Assembly: GCA_021776785.1 (NCBI GenBank)
Contig: JAJFFF010000023.1
Span: forward strand, 62,001-126,000
Direction of reading: 5' to 3'
From: Planctomycetota bacterium
Lineage (GTDB): Bacteria; Planctomycetota; PLA2
DNA: 64,000 nucleotides
Positions within the stretch are counted from its first letter, which is position 1, and each line of letters begins with the position of its first letter. A program made the position numbers and the translations under genes. Shown one piece after another: positions 44,182-54,336 of this stretch. Under the pieces are notes generated by a model. It was not told the origin of the DNA. It was given only the letters and a program-made list of their open reading frames with translations, and made no database searches.

Positions 44182-44396
44182 CTCTTCAACGTGTCGATTT
44201 CGAAGTAGTGGATCATGTCCGCGTTGATCGTCATCGTTTGAATCGTGCCTCGGATCTGGCCTTCTTTTTCGATGAAGATCAGGTTGCCGTCGACTTTCCC
44301 AATGGGGCCTTGCACGTAACCGCGCTCGCCGCCACCGAGATAGAATCGGACCTTCTTGCCGGTCAACCCAGCGACTGCTTCGGCGAATTTACTCAT
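44178..44396 (-). CDS. Small basic/strand-rich protein of unknown function, coupled to purN
   Basis: 72 aa from ATG 44396. The sequence SKFAEAVAGLTGKKVRFYLG then GGERGYVQGPIGKVDGNLIFIE and TMTINADMIHYFEIDTL suggests a small beta-barrel (Sm or SH3-like). The start overlaps the purN stop by 4 bases, with aaaggt as a possible ribosome site, so it is probably made with the purine enzymes. An alternative longer frame to 44594 is a shadow of purN. Confidence 0.65.
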   Translation of the reverse strand: MSKFAEAVAGLTGKKVRFYLGGGERGYVQGPIGKVDGNLIFIEKEGQIRGTIQTMTINADMIHYFEIDTLKS

Positions 44397-45001
44397 CGGA
44401 TCGTTACCTTTCCATCCTCGATCGAAAGGCGGCCCTGCTGGTAAAGGCGGACCGCCTCCGGATAGGCTACACATTCTTGCGCGAACACGCGCGCAGCAAG
44501 CGACTCGACGGTGTCGTCGGAACGAACCGGCACCCGCTCCTGCAACACGATCGGGCCCGTGTCGTACTCGCTCGTGACGAAGTGCACCGTGCACCCCGAC
44601 TCGGAATCTCCATTGGCTAAGACGGCACGATGCACGTGGTTGCCGTACATCCCCTTGCCGCCGTACTGGGGGAGAAGGGACGGATGGATGTTAAAGATCC
44701 GTCCTTCCCACGCCGGCGGCACCAAAAGAAGTCGCAAAAACCCGCAATTGAGAACGAGATCGGGTTGCGCGTCTTCGACCACCGGCCAAAACTGCGCCGC
44801 GTAGCTCTCGGGAGTCGTGTCTTTTGTCCAAGCCACGATCACCACCTCGATCCCGCGCGCGCGCAGGCGGTCCACGCCGTCGCACATGCGGTTCGTAATC
44901 GCTCTCACGACTTGCGCGTCGAGACGGCCCGCCGCAATTTCGTCTAAGAAATTGAGGATCGTCCGTCCGCCGCCGGAAAAATTCGTGACGAGTCTAAGCA
45001 T
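44393..45001 (-). CDS. purN: Phosphoribosylglycinamide formyltransferase (PurN-type)
   Basis: Third step of purine synthesis: formyl transfer from 10-formyl-THF to GAR. 202 aa from ATG 45001. Core: MLRLVTNFSGGGRTILNFLDEI, DLVLNCGFLRLLL, the catalytic block FNIHPSLLPQYGGKGMYGNHVH (His of NIHPSLLP), and DSESGCTVHFVTSEYDTGPIVLQ with the catalytic Asp. The N-terminal SGGGR replaces the usual SGxGSN. The 40 in-frame codons before ATG 45001 are rejected as overlapping pnp. It overlaps pnp by 8 bases. Confidence 0.88.
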   Translation of the reverse strand: MLRLVTNFSGGGRTILNFLDEIAAGRLDAQVVRAITNRMCDGVDRLRARGIEVVIVAWTKDTTPESYAAQFWPVVEDAQPDLVLNCGFLRLLLVPPAWEGRIFNIHPSLLPQYGGKGMYGNHVHRAVLANGDSESGCTVHFVTSEYDTGPIVLQERVPVRSDDTVESLAARVFAQECVAYPEAVRLYQQGRLSIEDGKVTIR

Positions 45002-45809
45002 GCGCAAGCAGACCCAACACGAGGTTTTCAAGCTGCGGGGCGGCCTCGTTCGCGACCTTGATGATGCTCTCCACGTGGGCGGGCTCGAGTGCATCGGGGA
45101 AGCACAGATCCGTGACGACACTCAGCGCGCACACTTCCATGCCTGCGTGCACCGCCGCGATGTTTTCGGGCACCGTGGACATCCCGACGATATCGGCGCC
45201 GAGTTGGCGTAGGGCACGATACTCCGCGCGAGTTTCCAATTGCGGGCCGGCGACGGCGACGAGTACGGCTCGGAGCAAGCGGTCGCCATTCGCGTGCGCC
45301 AACTCTTCGACGCGGTCGATCAGGCGGGCGCTGTACGGCGCGCTCATGTCGGGAAACCGCGGGCCCAAGTCATCAAGGTTCGGACCCCGCAACGGGCTGT
45401 CGCCCATTCCATTGATGTGGTCTTCAATCGCCACAATCTCGCCCAAACGGTACTGCGCGTTCATCCCGCCGACCGCACTCGTGATGAGCAGCGTCTGCGC
45501 TCCCAGCAAGCGCGCGACGCGAATCGGGCGGACCACCTCGGCGAGCGTGTAGCCCTCGTAGTAGTGAAAGCGCCCTTCCATGATCAGGGCGGGTACGCCC
45601 TCATACGTGCCGTACACGAGTTGCCCGGCGTGACCGGGCGCCGTTGACTGCGGAAAATGTGGAATGTCGCCGTAGTCGAACGCGCGACGCTCCTCGAGCC
45701 GCTCGCCCATGCCGCCGAGCCCCGTGCCCAAGACGATGAGAGCTCGGGGCGCGACCGCGTGCGCGCGCAAAAATTCCGCGGCAGCCTGGATCCGTTGCGC
45801 TTCGTTCAT
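44994..45809 (-). CDS. punA: Purine nucleoside phosphorylase (trimeric, PNP class I)
   Basis: 271 aa. Phosphorolysis of inosine and guanosine in purine salvage. Family blocks: LIVLGTGLGGMGERLE, IPHFPQSTAPGHAGQLVYG, LIMEGRFHYYEGY, LITSAVGGMN, EDHINGMGDSPLRGPN, VAGPQLETRAEYRALRQLGADIVGMSTVPENIAA and LSVVTDLCFPDALEPAHVE. The start ATG 45809 matches. It shares an operon with purN, so synthesis and salvage of purines are transcribed together. Confidence 0.95.
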   Translation of the reverse strand: MNEAQRIQAAAEFLRAHAVAPRALIVLGTGLGGMGERLEERRAFDYGDIPHFPQSTAPGHAGQLVYGTYEGVPALIMEGRFHYYEGYTLAEVVRPIRVARLLGAQTLLITSAVGGMNAQYRLGEIVAIEDHINGMGDSPLRGPNLDDLGPRFPDMSAPYSARLIDRVEELAHANGDRLLRAVLVAVAGPQLETRAEYRALRQLGADIVGMSTVPENIAAVHAGMEVCALSVVTDLCFPDALEPAHVESIIKVANEAAPQLENLVLGLLAHA

Positions 45810-45822
45810 CGCGCTCAGGGTA

Positions 45823-46137
45823 TCAACTCAGCGCCGCCGCGAGACGCTCTCGAAGGTCAGTTTCTGTGCACCGCACAAAGACGGTTTTGTCGCGCGAGGC
45901 GAGGCCCGCAGTGATCGTGAGGTCGCGACGGGCGAGTCCAAGCGCTTCCGCCAGCACAGCGACGACGTCCTGGTTTGCTTTTCCGCGCTCCGGAGGGGCT
46001 GTGACGGCCACCTTGAGCGCATCGCCGTGGCGGCCCGCGATCTTGGAGCGCGACGATCCCGGGACGACACGGAGCCGCAGGGAGCAGCCGTCGTCGTGAC
46101 AGCGCAGCGGCGGCACGGTACGGCGCAGCGGAGGCAC
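45823..46137 (-). CDS. DUF167 (YggU) family protein
   Basis: 104 aa from GTG 46137 (a later GTG is possible). The DUF167 core LRLRVVPGSSRSKIAGRHGDALKVAVTAPPERGKAN and DKTVFVRC are diagnostic (split here for length). The function of YggU proteins is unknown. It ends 13 bases before the pnp start and begins 25 bases after the kinase stop. Confidence 0.85.
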   Translation of the reverse strand: MPPLRRTVPPLRCHDDGCSLRLRVVPGSSRSKIAGRHGDALKVAVTAPPERGKANQDVVAVLAEALGLARRDLTITAGLASRDKTVFVRCTETDLRERLAAALS

Positions 46138-46162
46138 AGTGTTTACTCCAATCGCGAGTTCG

Positions 46163-49100
46163 CTAGTCCGTCGGCGCTTTCACGATGAGCGGGGTCGCGG
46201 CCGGATCGAAAAAGTCCTTCGCGATGGTGGCGCCCGACGGCATCACCTCGAGATAAAACAGCGTGCCCTCGAACTGGGCCCGGTACTCACCCAACGTCGT
46301 GCGGATGGCCGCGATTTCGTCGGTCGATTTCGCGTTTTCGACGGACTGACAGATCTTGAGCCAAGCTTGTTTCGCCTTGGACTCCTGCGTCGCGCGCGCC
46401 GCCAGAGCCTTCGCCAACTTGCCGTACGTCGCGTCGTCGAGCAGGGTCTTGAAGTGGTCCGCAGCCCGGTCGTACATCATCGTCTCGAAGCAAAACGCAC
46501 CGAGCGCGAAGCGGACAGCGGGTGTCGCGCGTTCCGGCTTCCAGCGCAGGTTCGTGCGGTACTTAAACAACGAGTCGTGAATCCAGTCCATGGAGAACTG
46601 GGAGAAGTTGTAGATGCCCTTGCGTCCGAGGTCGCGGTCGCGATGGGCCAAGCCGAACTTTTGCACGTTGTCGTCGGCGCGCGTCAACTTGGTGCGCTTG
46701 ATGCGATTGTTTGCTAACGGAAACTCGACTTGGAGCGATGAGAATGCGTCGCCACCGGCCGCCATGTCGCGATGGAAGCGTTGGAGAAGCCAGTAGCACC
46801 AACTGAGCATCTCCGCGCGTTCCTGCGCAAAGCGACGGTACGGATCCGTCTTCATCTCTTCTTTGGCGCGCAGCCACGCCGATGCCGCGTCTTTGAATTC
46901 GCACTGCATCACGCGGTTCGGGTTGACTTCCGCGTCGAGGCTGACCATCTGGCGCATCAGCGTGGACGCACTCCGGCGATCCTCTTCGATCAAGCGCTGG
47001 CGGCGGTTATCGAGGCGCGTCTGCAGCGTCTTCCGCATGTTTTTGGCACCGGAGACATACGGTCGAAGCTCGGGTGCCAACGGAGTCGTCGTGGGCTCGG
47101 GGACGCTGTCCACAACCTCTTGGAGGGACTCAATGGCCTTGTTGATCTCGTCGTCGCTTCCGCTCGTGCTGAGTTGCTCGACGTCGATCTTGTTTTTCAC
47201 AGAATCCCAGTAGCTCTGGGCGTCGGTCAGCACTTCACGGCGCTCGGCGCGGAAGTGTTTGCGCGCGCCGGCCGTCGGTTTGATGATCGCGGGGATGTTT
47301 GTCGCGGGCGTTACGACGTCGGACGAGCGGTATTCCCAAGCTTCGGGATGCCCGAGCGGGTCGTTTTTGCCCGGCTTTTCCGCGCCGATCAACGAGCACA
47401 AAGAAAGGGCCGCGTTGTAGTGACGCTTGGTGCGATGTTCGCTGAGCAGCTTCTTTTGCGCTTCGATCTTCGCCGTCAGATTCGCGACGTACGTCGCGAT
47501 CGTTTCCTTCTTGTGCTTCGCGCCCTCTTTGAGCTTTTTGAGGCGCTCCTTGATCTCGTCCGCGCGTTCGGTCGCGAGTCGGGCCAGGTCGGGCGCCAAC
47601 TCGGCGGCGTCTCCCGTTGCGAAATCCCGATAGTCCTGCTCGACCTGTCGCCAAAGCTGTTCGCGCCCGACTTGCTCCTGTTCGTCGTCGTAGGTCGAGT
47701 CGAGCGGTGTCGTGCCGTCGGTTTGCAGGTCGGCGATCTTGAGCCCCTGGTGGGCGTTCTTGACCGCATCTTTCTTGCGCTCGCGTTCGAGGCGCGCTCG
47801 CTCCGCGCGCGCCTTGATCTGGGCGTCCTCGAGGCGTTTTGCTCGCGCTTCATCGGCCGCGTTGACGACGGTTTTCGGCGCGCGGTTCACGAGCCAAATG
47901 ATCGCGCCGCTACCGGCAAGAATGAGCAAGACGAGCGGAATCAGAACCCGCTTGCCGACACCCTTCTTGATGATCGAGCCTTTGATGCCGTGGTGCGCAC
48001 ACACTTCTTCCAGTGCGTGAATCAACTCGGCCGTGCCCGCAAAGCGAGCATCCGGATCCTTCGCGAGCATCCGCGCCATCACGGCGTCGAGGTCGCCCGG
48101 GACCTCCTTGTTGAGGCTGCTCGCGGCCGGTGCGGGCTCCTTGATGTGTTTGAGCACAATCTCTTTGGCCGTCTTGCCGGTGAACACCGTCTTGCCGGTG
48201 ATCATGCGGAAAAACGTAGCGCCCAAGCTGTAGATGTCGGCGCGGCTGTCCACGCGCTTGCCGAGCGCTTGCTCCGGCGGAATGAAGTGGGGCGTCCCGA
48301 TGATGCCCTGGTCCGTTCCCCCCTCGCCCTTCTTGGCGAGGCCCAAGTCCGCGATCTTGATGCGACCGTCGTCGTTCAGCATCAAGTTGTCGGGTTTGAT
48401 GTCGCGGTGGACGATGCCGCGCCCCTCGGCGTAGCTCAGCCCGTGCGCGGCCTCCAGGACCTGGAGGATCGCAACTTTCCAGTCAATGGTTCCGTCGCGA
48501 GCCAAGATCTCTTCGACCGAACCCTGCCCGATGTACTCCATCGAGAAAAAGGACACGTCGCCTTCGGTGCCCGCGTCGTAGACCTGCACGACGTTGGCGT
48601 GAATCAACTCCGCGGCCGCGCGCGCCTCGTTAATGAACATGTCGCGATACGACTTGTCCTTCGCGAGTTTGCTGCGTAGCACTTTGACGGCGACGTCGCG
48701 CTGCAACGAAAGCTGCGTGGCTAAGTACACCGCGCCCATGCCGCCCACGCCCAAAACCTTGTTCAGCTTGTAACCGCCGATGATCTTGCCGAGCAGCGGG
48801 TCATTTTGGGAAGGCCGCGCCACGTCGCCGGGACTGCCGCCGCCGGCCGCCCGCCGCGTCGCTTTGAGCTGCGCGGTGATCTTGATGTGGGTATCGCCGA
48901 TGCGAAACGTGACGCCCGGCCGGACGCGCGCCTGCGAAACTTTTTTGTCTCCGACGTACGTGCCCGCGCTGGCGGTGTTGTTGCGCAAAACGATGGATTC
49001 AGCGGTGCACTCGATCGTGCAGTGGTTTTTGAGGACCATCGGGTCGGTCAGCACAAACGACGCGTCGTCATTGCAGCCGACGTGGTACGACGAGCCCGGG

Positions 49101-49207
49101 CTCATCTCCAACTTGGTGCCCTGGTCGGGGCCGTGAATCACCGTCAAAACGTACAAGTCATACTCCTCGAGGTGGGGCCCGAATCCACCTCGGTCAATAT
49201 AGTCCAA
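46163..49207 (-). CDS. Transmembrane Ser/Thr protein kinase with N-terminal FHA domain
   Basis: 1014 aa from TTG 49207. FHA-like domain at about 18-110 (YDLYVLTVIHGPDQGTKLEM, SYHVGCNDDASFVL, NHCTIECTAE, GTYVGDKKV), with Cys in place of the usual Arg of the GR motif. Kinase domain 145-405: VLGVGGMGAVYLA, Lys-175 in VAVKVL, IVHRDIKPDNLML (Asp-269), IADLGLAKK (DLG for DFG), GTPHFIPPEQ. One membrane helix 421-440 (VLIPLVLLILAGSGAIIWLV) is followed by a 570-residue extracytoplasmic part that starts with a Lys/Glu/Arg-rich coiled coil and is otherwise unknown. All catalytic residues are present, so it should be active. It lies upstream of DUF167, pnp and purN. Confidence 0.93.
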   Translation of the reverse strand: MDYIDRGGFGPHLEEYDLYVLTVIHGPDQGTKLEMSPGSSYHVGCNDDASFVLTDPMVLKNHCTIECTAESIVLRNNTASAGTYVGDKKVSQARVRPGVTFRIGDTHIKITAQLKATRRAAGGGSPGDVARPSQNDPLLGKIIGGYKLNKVLGVGGMGAVYLATQLSLQRDVAVKVLRSKLAKDKSYRDMFINEARAAAELIHANVVQVYDAGTEGDVSFFSMEYIGQGSVEEILARDGTIDWKVAILQVLEAAHGLSYAEGRGIVHRDIKPDNLMLNDDGRIKIADLGLAKKGEGGTDQGIIGTPHFIPPEQALGKRVDSRADIYSLGATFFRMITGKTVFTGKTAKEIVLKHIKEPAPAASSLNKEVPGDLDAVMARMLAKDPDARFAGTAELIHALEEVCAHHGIKGSIIKKGVGKRVLIPLVLLILAGSGAIIWLVNRAPKTVVNAADEARAKRLEDAQIKARAERARLERERKKDAVKNAHQGLKIADLQTDGTTPLDSTYDDEQEQVGREQLWRQVEQDYRDFATGDAAELAPDLARLATERADEIKERLKKLKEGAKHKKETIATYVANLTAKIEAQKKLLSEHRTKRHYNAALSLCSLIGAEKPGKNDPLGHPEAWEYRSSDVVTPATNIPAIIKPTAGARKHFRAERREVLTDAQSYWDSVKNKIDVEQLSTSGSDDEINKAIESLQEVVDSVPEPTTTPLAPELRPYVSGAKNMRKTLQTRLDNRRQRLIEEDRRSASTLMRQMVSLDAEVNPNRVMQCEFKDAASAWLRAKEEMKTDPYRRFAQERAEMLSWCYWLLQRFHRDMAAGGDAFSSLQVEFPLANNRIKRTKLTRADDNVQKFGLAHRDRDLGRKGIYNFSQFSMDWIHDSLFKYRTNLRWKPERATPAVRFALGAFCFETMMYDRAADHFKTLLDDATYGKLAKALAARATQESKAKQAWLKICQSVENAKSTDEIAAIRTTLGEYRAQFEGTLFYLEVMPSGATIAKDFFDPAATPLIVKAPTD

Positions 49208-49319
49208 CCATCAGCATTCTAACCGCTCAGCCCGTCGGTTTGCACGTTGGCGCGAGCGCCTGTCTCAAAAGTCGTCGCGGTCGCGGCCGGCCGCATGCGG
49301 GCCGCGATGGGATCCGAGC

Positions 49320-50006
49320 CTACTCGCGCGGGCCAAAAAGTGCCGTTCCCAGGCGGATGTGGGTGGCGCCCTCTTCGATCGCCACTTCATAGTCGCCGCT
49401 CATGCCCATGCTGAGGCCTGCGATGGGCGCGGTGTCGCCCGTTTGATTCAGGTCGTCGCGCAGGGAACGAAGCGCCCGAAAAACGGGGCGCGCCTGTTCG
49501 GGATCCGACGCATAGGGCGCCATCGTCATTAACCCCGCCACACGCAACCGTTTGCACCGCGCGGCGTGTTGCCAGAGCGCACGCGCCTGATCCGGCGAGA
49601 CACCGGACTTTTGCGCTTCCCCCGCGATGTTGATCTGCAAAAAGACCTGCAGTAAATCGTCCGCGTTGGGGCGCTCGACGCGATCGAGCGACGTGAGCAG
49701 CGCGATCGAATCGACCGAATGAATCCACGAAAACAGCTCCGCGGCGCGTTTGGCCTTGTTGCCCTGCACGTGTCCGATGAAATGCCACGTCACCGGCGCG
49801 GCCACTTCGGAAGCCTTCGCCCATGCCTCCTGCAGGCGGTTTTCGCCCACGTGAAGCAACCCAGCGGCCGCGGCGGCGTCGACCGTGGCGGCGGAGCGGT
49901 GTTTGGTTACCGCGACGATCGTAATTTCGTCGTTTGTGCGCCCCGATCGAGTCTGGGCGGCGCGGATTGACGCACGAATTGCGACCAATCGTTGCGTGAG
50001 TTCCAT
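49320..50006 (-). CDS. yggS: Pyridoxal-phosphate homeostasis protein (YggS/PROSC family)
   Basis: 228 aa. PLP-binding alanine-racemase-like barrel: IVAVTKHRSAATVDAA (Lys-36 region for PLP), HVGENRLQEAWAKA, TWHFIGHVQGNKAKRAAELFSWIHSVDS, LQVFLQINIAGEAQKSGVSP, VAGLMTMAP, and LSMGMSGDYEVAIEEGATHIRLGTALFG. It controls PLP pools rather than catalysing a reaction. It is 112 bases upstream of the kinase gene on the same strand. Confidence 0.96.
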   Translation of the reverse strand: MELTQRLVAIRASIRAAQTRSGRTNDEITIVAVTKHRSAATVDAAAAAGLLHVGENRLQEAWAKASEVAAPVTWHFIGHVQGNKAKRAAELFSWIHSVDSIALLTSLDRVERPNADDLLQVFLQINIAGEAQKSGVSPDQARALWQHAARCKRLRVAGLMTMAPYASDPEQARPVFRALRSLRDDLNQTGDTAPIAGLSMGMSGDYEVAIEEGATHIRLGTALFGPRE

Positions 50007-50190
50007 GATGTTGTTGTAACTCGTGAAAACGCAAGGGGATACGAATGCCGTCGTCGCCGAATCCCTCTTGACACTTTTTCAGCGCATCGGTATCGTACCC
50101 CGCTTGCCCGGGTGGACCCTTCGCTTCGCTGGATCGAGGCGATAGGGGACGAACACAAGTCTGGCACAACGGCAAGTGTGGAGGAACGTG

Positions 50191-51720
50191 ATGGCCAAGC
50201 GCCTATTGGTGACAGGTCTTTTGGTTTTCGGTGTGGCGTGCGTAAGCCCCAATAAGGAACCGAAATCCGGAGACATGAGCGGCGCGATGAAAGCGTCTGA
50301 CGGCACGGCTTTGATGAGCCGGGATGCCGCCGAGAACGCCATTCAATCGCTCGGGATTGACGGACGCCTCTTGCGAATTGACTTGAACGAAGGTCGTTCA
50401 AAAGACAAGCGCCTTCGCATTGCAAAGGCGCATCTCGTCGGCGACTTGATTCTGCTTGAGACCGACGAAGCGGCGCCGCGCCTCTTCGCTTTGGAGCGGG
50501 CCGGGTTGGGCGTGCGTTGGGTTTCGACTCTGCGTGAGCCGTCCAAGTTTCCGGTGCACGGCAATGGTGACGTCATCTTGTCCACGTCGGCGCACTACGC
50601 GCAGGCGCTCGACAGCGAGAGCGGCCGTCGTACGTTGCAGTTCGTCGGTGGTGCCTTGGATGGCTTGCGCCGTCCCTACCTGGACCTGCCCTCGACACCG
50701 ACCGGTGGTGGCGTGGTTGGAAACGACACGTTCTACGTGCCGATGCTCCCGTCGCCCGGTTCGAACAAAAACTTCGAGTCGTTCAGCCTCGTGACGGGAC
50801 GTCGCGGTTGGGGCTATCGCACAAGCGGCGAACTGCTCACCAGCCCGGTGGCCGCCGGCGGCGCGACCGATCCCAAGGTTTACTTCGTAACGACCACGGG
50901 TCTTGTGACCTGCATGGATGCCTCCAACTACGGATATGCGCCCCGCGGACCTCGCTGGGAAGCGCTCCTCGGTTCGGGCACAAACTTCGGCGCGACCGTG
51001 ACGGAAGACACGCGCGCCCGCGCGGGTGCGCTCTACGTTGCCGACAAGAGCGGCGTCTTGTACTCACTCAACCGCATCACCGGCGAGCGCAACTGGATCC
51101 ATGCCACGGGCATGATTCCGACCGGCAAGCCGATGGTGATGGGCAACCTTTGCTTGGTGCCCATGAAGTCCGGCATGGCTGCATTCGATGCGGTCAACGT
51201 GTCGTACACGCTCACGGCGATCGAGGGCCCCGACAAGGGCATGTCGTTCACCGTGCGGACGGACGGAGCCGTGACGGTTGGAACCGGCGCCAAAGCGGGC
51301 GCCGTGCTGACCGACAAGGGCGTGGCGGCTGCACACTGCACGCTGGCCATTTCGAACGAGGTGTTGATCGCATCGTCCACGAGCGACGAAAACACGTTGC
51401 ACGCGGACGGCTCCGGCGCACTCAACCGTGCGTCGATCTACGGCGGATCCACGCTTCAAATCGGATCGACGAAGTTCATGGTTACCGACCGTGGCACCGA
51501 CCCGGTGTGGTCCGGCAAGAAAATCGACGGTGTGCTCGGACGCGTCGCGGACAACCTGGTTGTGTACCAAGGCGACCAGGTCATGGTTGTGAACGCTTGG
51601 ACCGGCGAAGTGAGCAAGTCGGCGACTGTCAACGGTCGCATCATGGTGAGCAACTCGAGCGGTGCCAACATCTTCATGATTGGTGGCGACGCCATCGTGT
51701 ACGCGCTTTATCCGCGCTAG
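50191..51720 (+). CDS. Beta-propeller lipoprotein with an inserted FHA-like domain
   Basis: 509 aa from ATG 50191, with a strong ribosome site (ggagga). Lipoprotein signal MAKRLLVTGLLVFGVACVS with Cys-17 in GVAC. Residues 80-335 and 440-509 hold PQQ/WD-like blades (LFALERAGLGVRWVST, GALYVADKSGVLYSLNRITGERNWIHATG, NLVVYQGDQVMVVNAWTGEVSKS). Between them, residues about 338-432 are FHA-like: YTLTAIEGPDKGMSFTV, VTVGTGAKAGAVLTDKGVAA and HCTLAIS; this resembles the FHA of the kinase encoded at 46163 (VLTVIHGPDQGTKL). The key Arg and Asn-Gly of phospho-binding FHA domains are not kept. It should sit in the periplasm or on the outer membrane. Confidence 0.8.
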   Translation: MAKRLLVTGLLVFGVACVSPNKEPKSGDMSGAMKASDGTALMSRDAAENAIQSLGIDGRLLRIDLNEGRSKDKRLRIAKAHLVGDLILLETDEAAPRLFALERAGLGVRWVSTLREPSKFPVHGNGDVILSTSAHYAQALDSESGRRTLQFVGGALDGLRRPYLDLPSTPTGGGVVGNDTFYVPMLPSPGSNKNFESFSLVTGRRGWGYRTSGELLTSPVAAGGATDPKVYFVTTTGLVTCMDASNYGYAPRGPRWEALLGSGTNFGATVTEDTRARAGALYVADKSGVLYSLNRITGERNWIHATGMIPTGKPMVMGNLCLVPMKSGMAAFDAVNVSYTLTAIEGPDKGMSFTVRTDGAVTVGTGAKAGAVLTDKGVAAAHCTLAISNEVLIASSTSDENTLHADGSGALNRASIYGGSTLQIGSTKFMVTDRGTDPVWSGKKIDGVLGRVADNLVVYQGDQVMVVNAWTGEVSKSATVNGRIMVSNSSGANIFMIGGDAIVYALYPR

Positions 51721-51753
51721 TTCGCAAGACGACGGCCGTTCTTTGCTCAAGGC

Positions 51754-51800
51754 GAAGCGCCCCCCGATTCCCAATCTTTTGGGATTTCAGGGGGCGCTTC
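51754..51800 (+). terminator. Long hairpin between the lipoprotein gene and tatA
   Basis: Eleven-base perfect arms gaagcgccccc / gggggcgcttc (51754-51764 and 51790-51800), with inner pairing cccaa / ttggg. No T run follows. It probably ends or stabilises the lipoprotein mRNA. Confidence 0.5.
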
Positions 51801-51858
51801 AGCCATTTCTGGGAGCAAACACCGCCGATGGGACCCTGGGCGGTAGACTAGGGGAGCA

Positions 51859-52071
51859 ATGATTACGGCGATCGGTCAGATGAGCCTTCCCCAGATCCTG
51901 ATGGTTTTGGCTCTGTTCCTTCTTTTCTTCGGGGCGGGCCGTCTGCCCAAGATGGCGCGTAGCCTCGGCCAGTCGCTCACCGAGTTCAAGCGTGGCTTGC
52001 GCGGTGAGACCGACGACGACGAAGAAGACAAAAAAAAGGTCGAAGAGTCGACCGACGACGACCCGACGTAA
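51859..52071 (+). CDS. tatA: Twin-arginine translocase subunit TatA/E
   Basis: 70 aa. One N-terminal membrane helix (LPQILMVLALFLLFFGAGRLPKM, split at the FGAGRLP hinge), an amphipathic helix (ARSLGQSLTEFKRGLRG) and an acidic/lysine tail (DDDEEDKKKVEESTDDD). This is the TatA plan; it forms the pore component for folded proteins with twin-Arg signals. No tatB or tatC is nearby. A short leader separates it from the upstream hairpin. Confidence 0.93.
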   Translation: MITAIGQMSLPQILMVLALFLLFFGAGRLPKMARSLGQSLTEFKRGLRGETDDDEEDKKKVEESTDDDPT

Positions 52072-52118
52072 CGACCGGACTTATCGACCCGACGTAACGA
52101 CCGGACGTAACGACCGGA
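52061..52118 (+). repeat. Short tandem repeat at the 3' end of tatA
   Basis: A 19-base unit, acccgacgtaacgaccgga, occurs at 52061-52079 and 52087-52105, and its last 13 bases recur at 52106-52118. The first copy contains the tatA stop codon. Partial copies (cgtaac) continue to about 52138. Confidence 0.75.
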
Positions 52119-52260
52119 CGTAACAGCGAGGCGTAACGGCGTCGCTTAGCGACACCCACGATCGACGCGCCGACCACGGCCGCTTGCTGCCGCGACTCCT
52201 GGCGCTCCGACTACAGGCCCGGCGACGGTTCGGCGACGGTTCGGCGTCCGGGCCGCAAGC

Positions 52261-54335
<2,075 letters not shown>

Positions 54336-54336
<1 letters not shown>

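Noticed and set aside
46772..48679. 635-aa open frame on the plus strand
   Set aside because: It is antisense to the FHA kinase gene, which has clear catalytic motifs; the frame is a by-product of GC-rich codons, with Arg/Asp/His-rich composition.
50808..51851. 347-aa plus-strand frame inside the beta-propeller lipoprotein gene
   Set aside because: Arg/His/Gly-rich shadow in another frame, with no domain.
52061..52118. CRISPR-like short repeats
   Set aside because: Units are adjacent with no unique spacers of constant length, and no cas gene is present.
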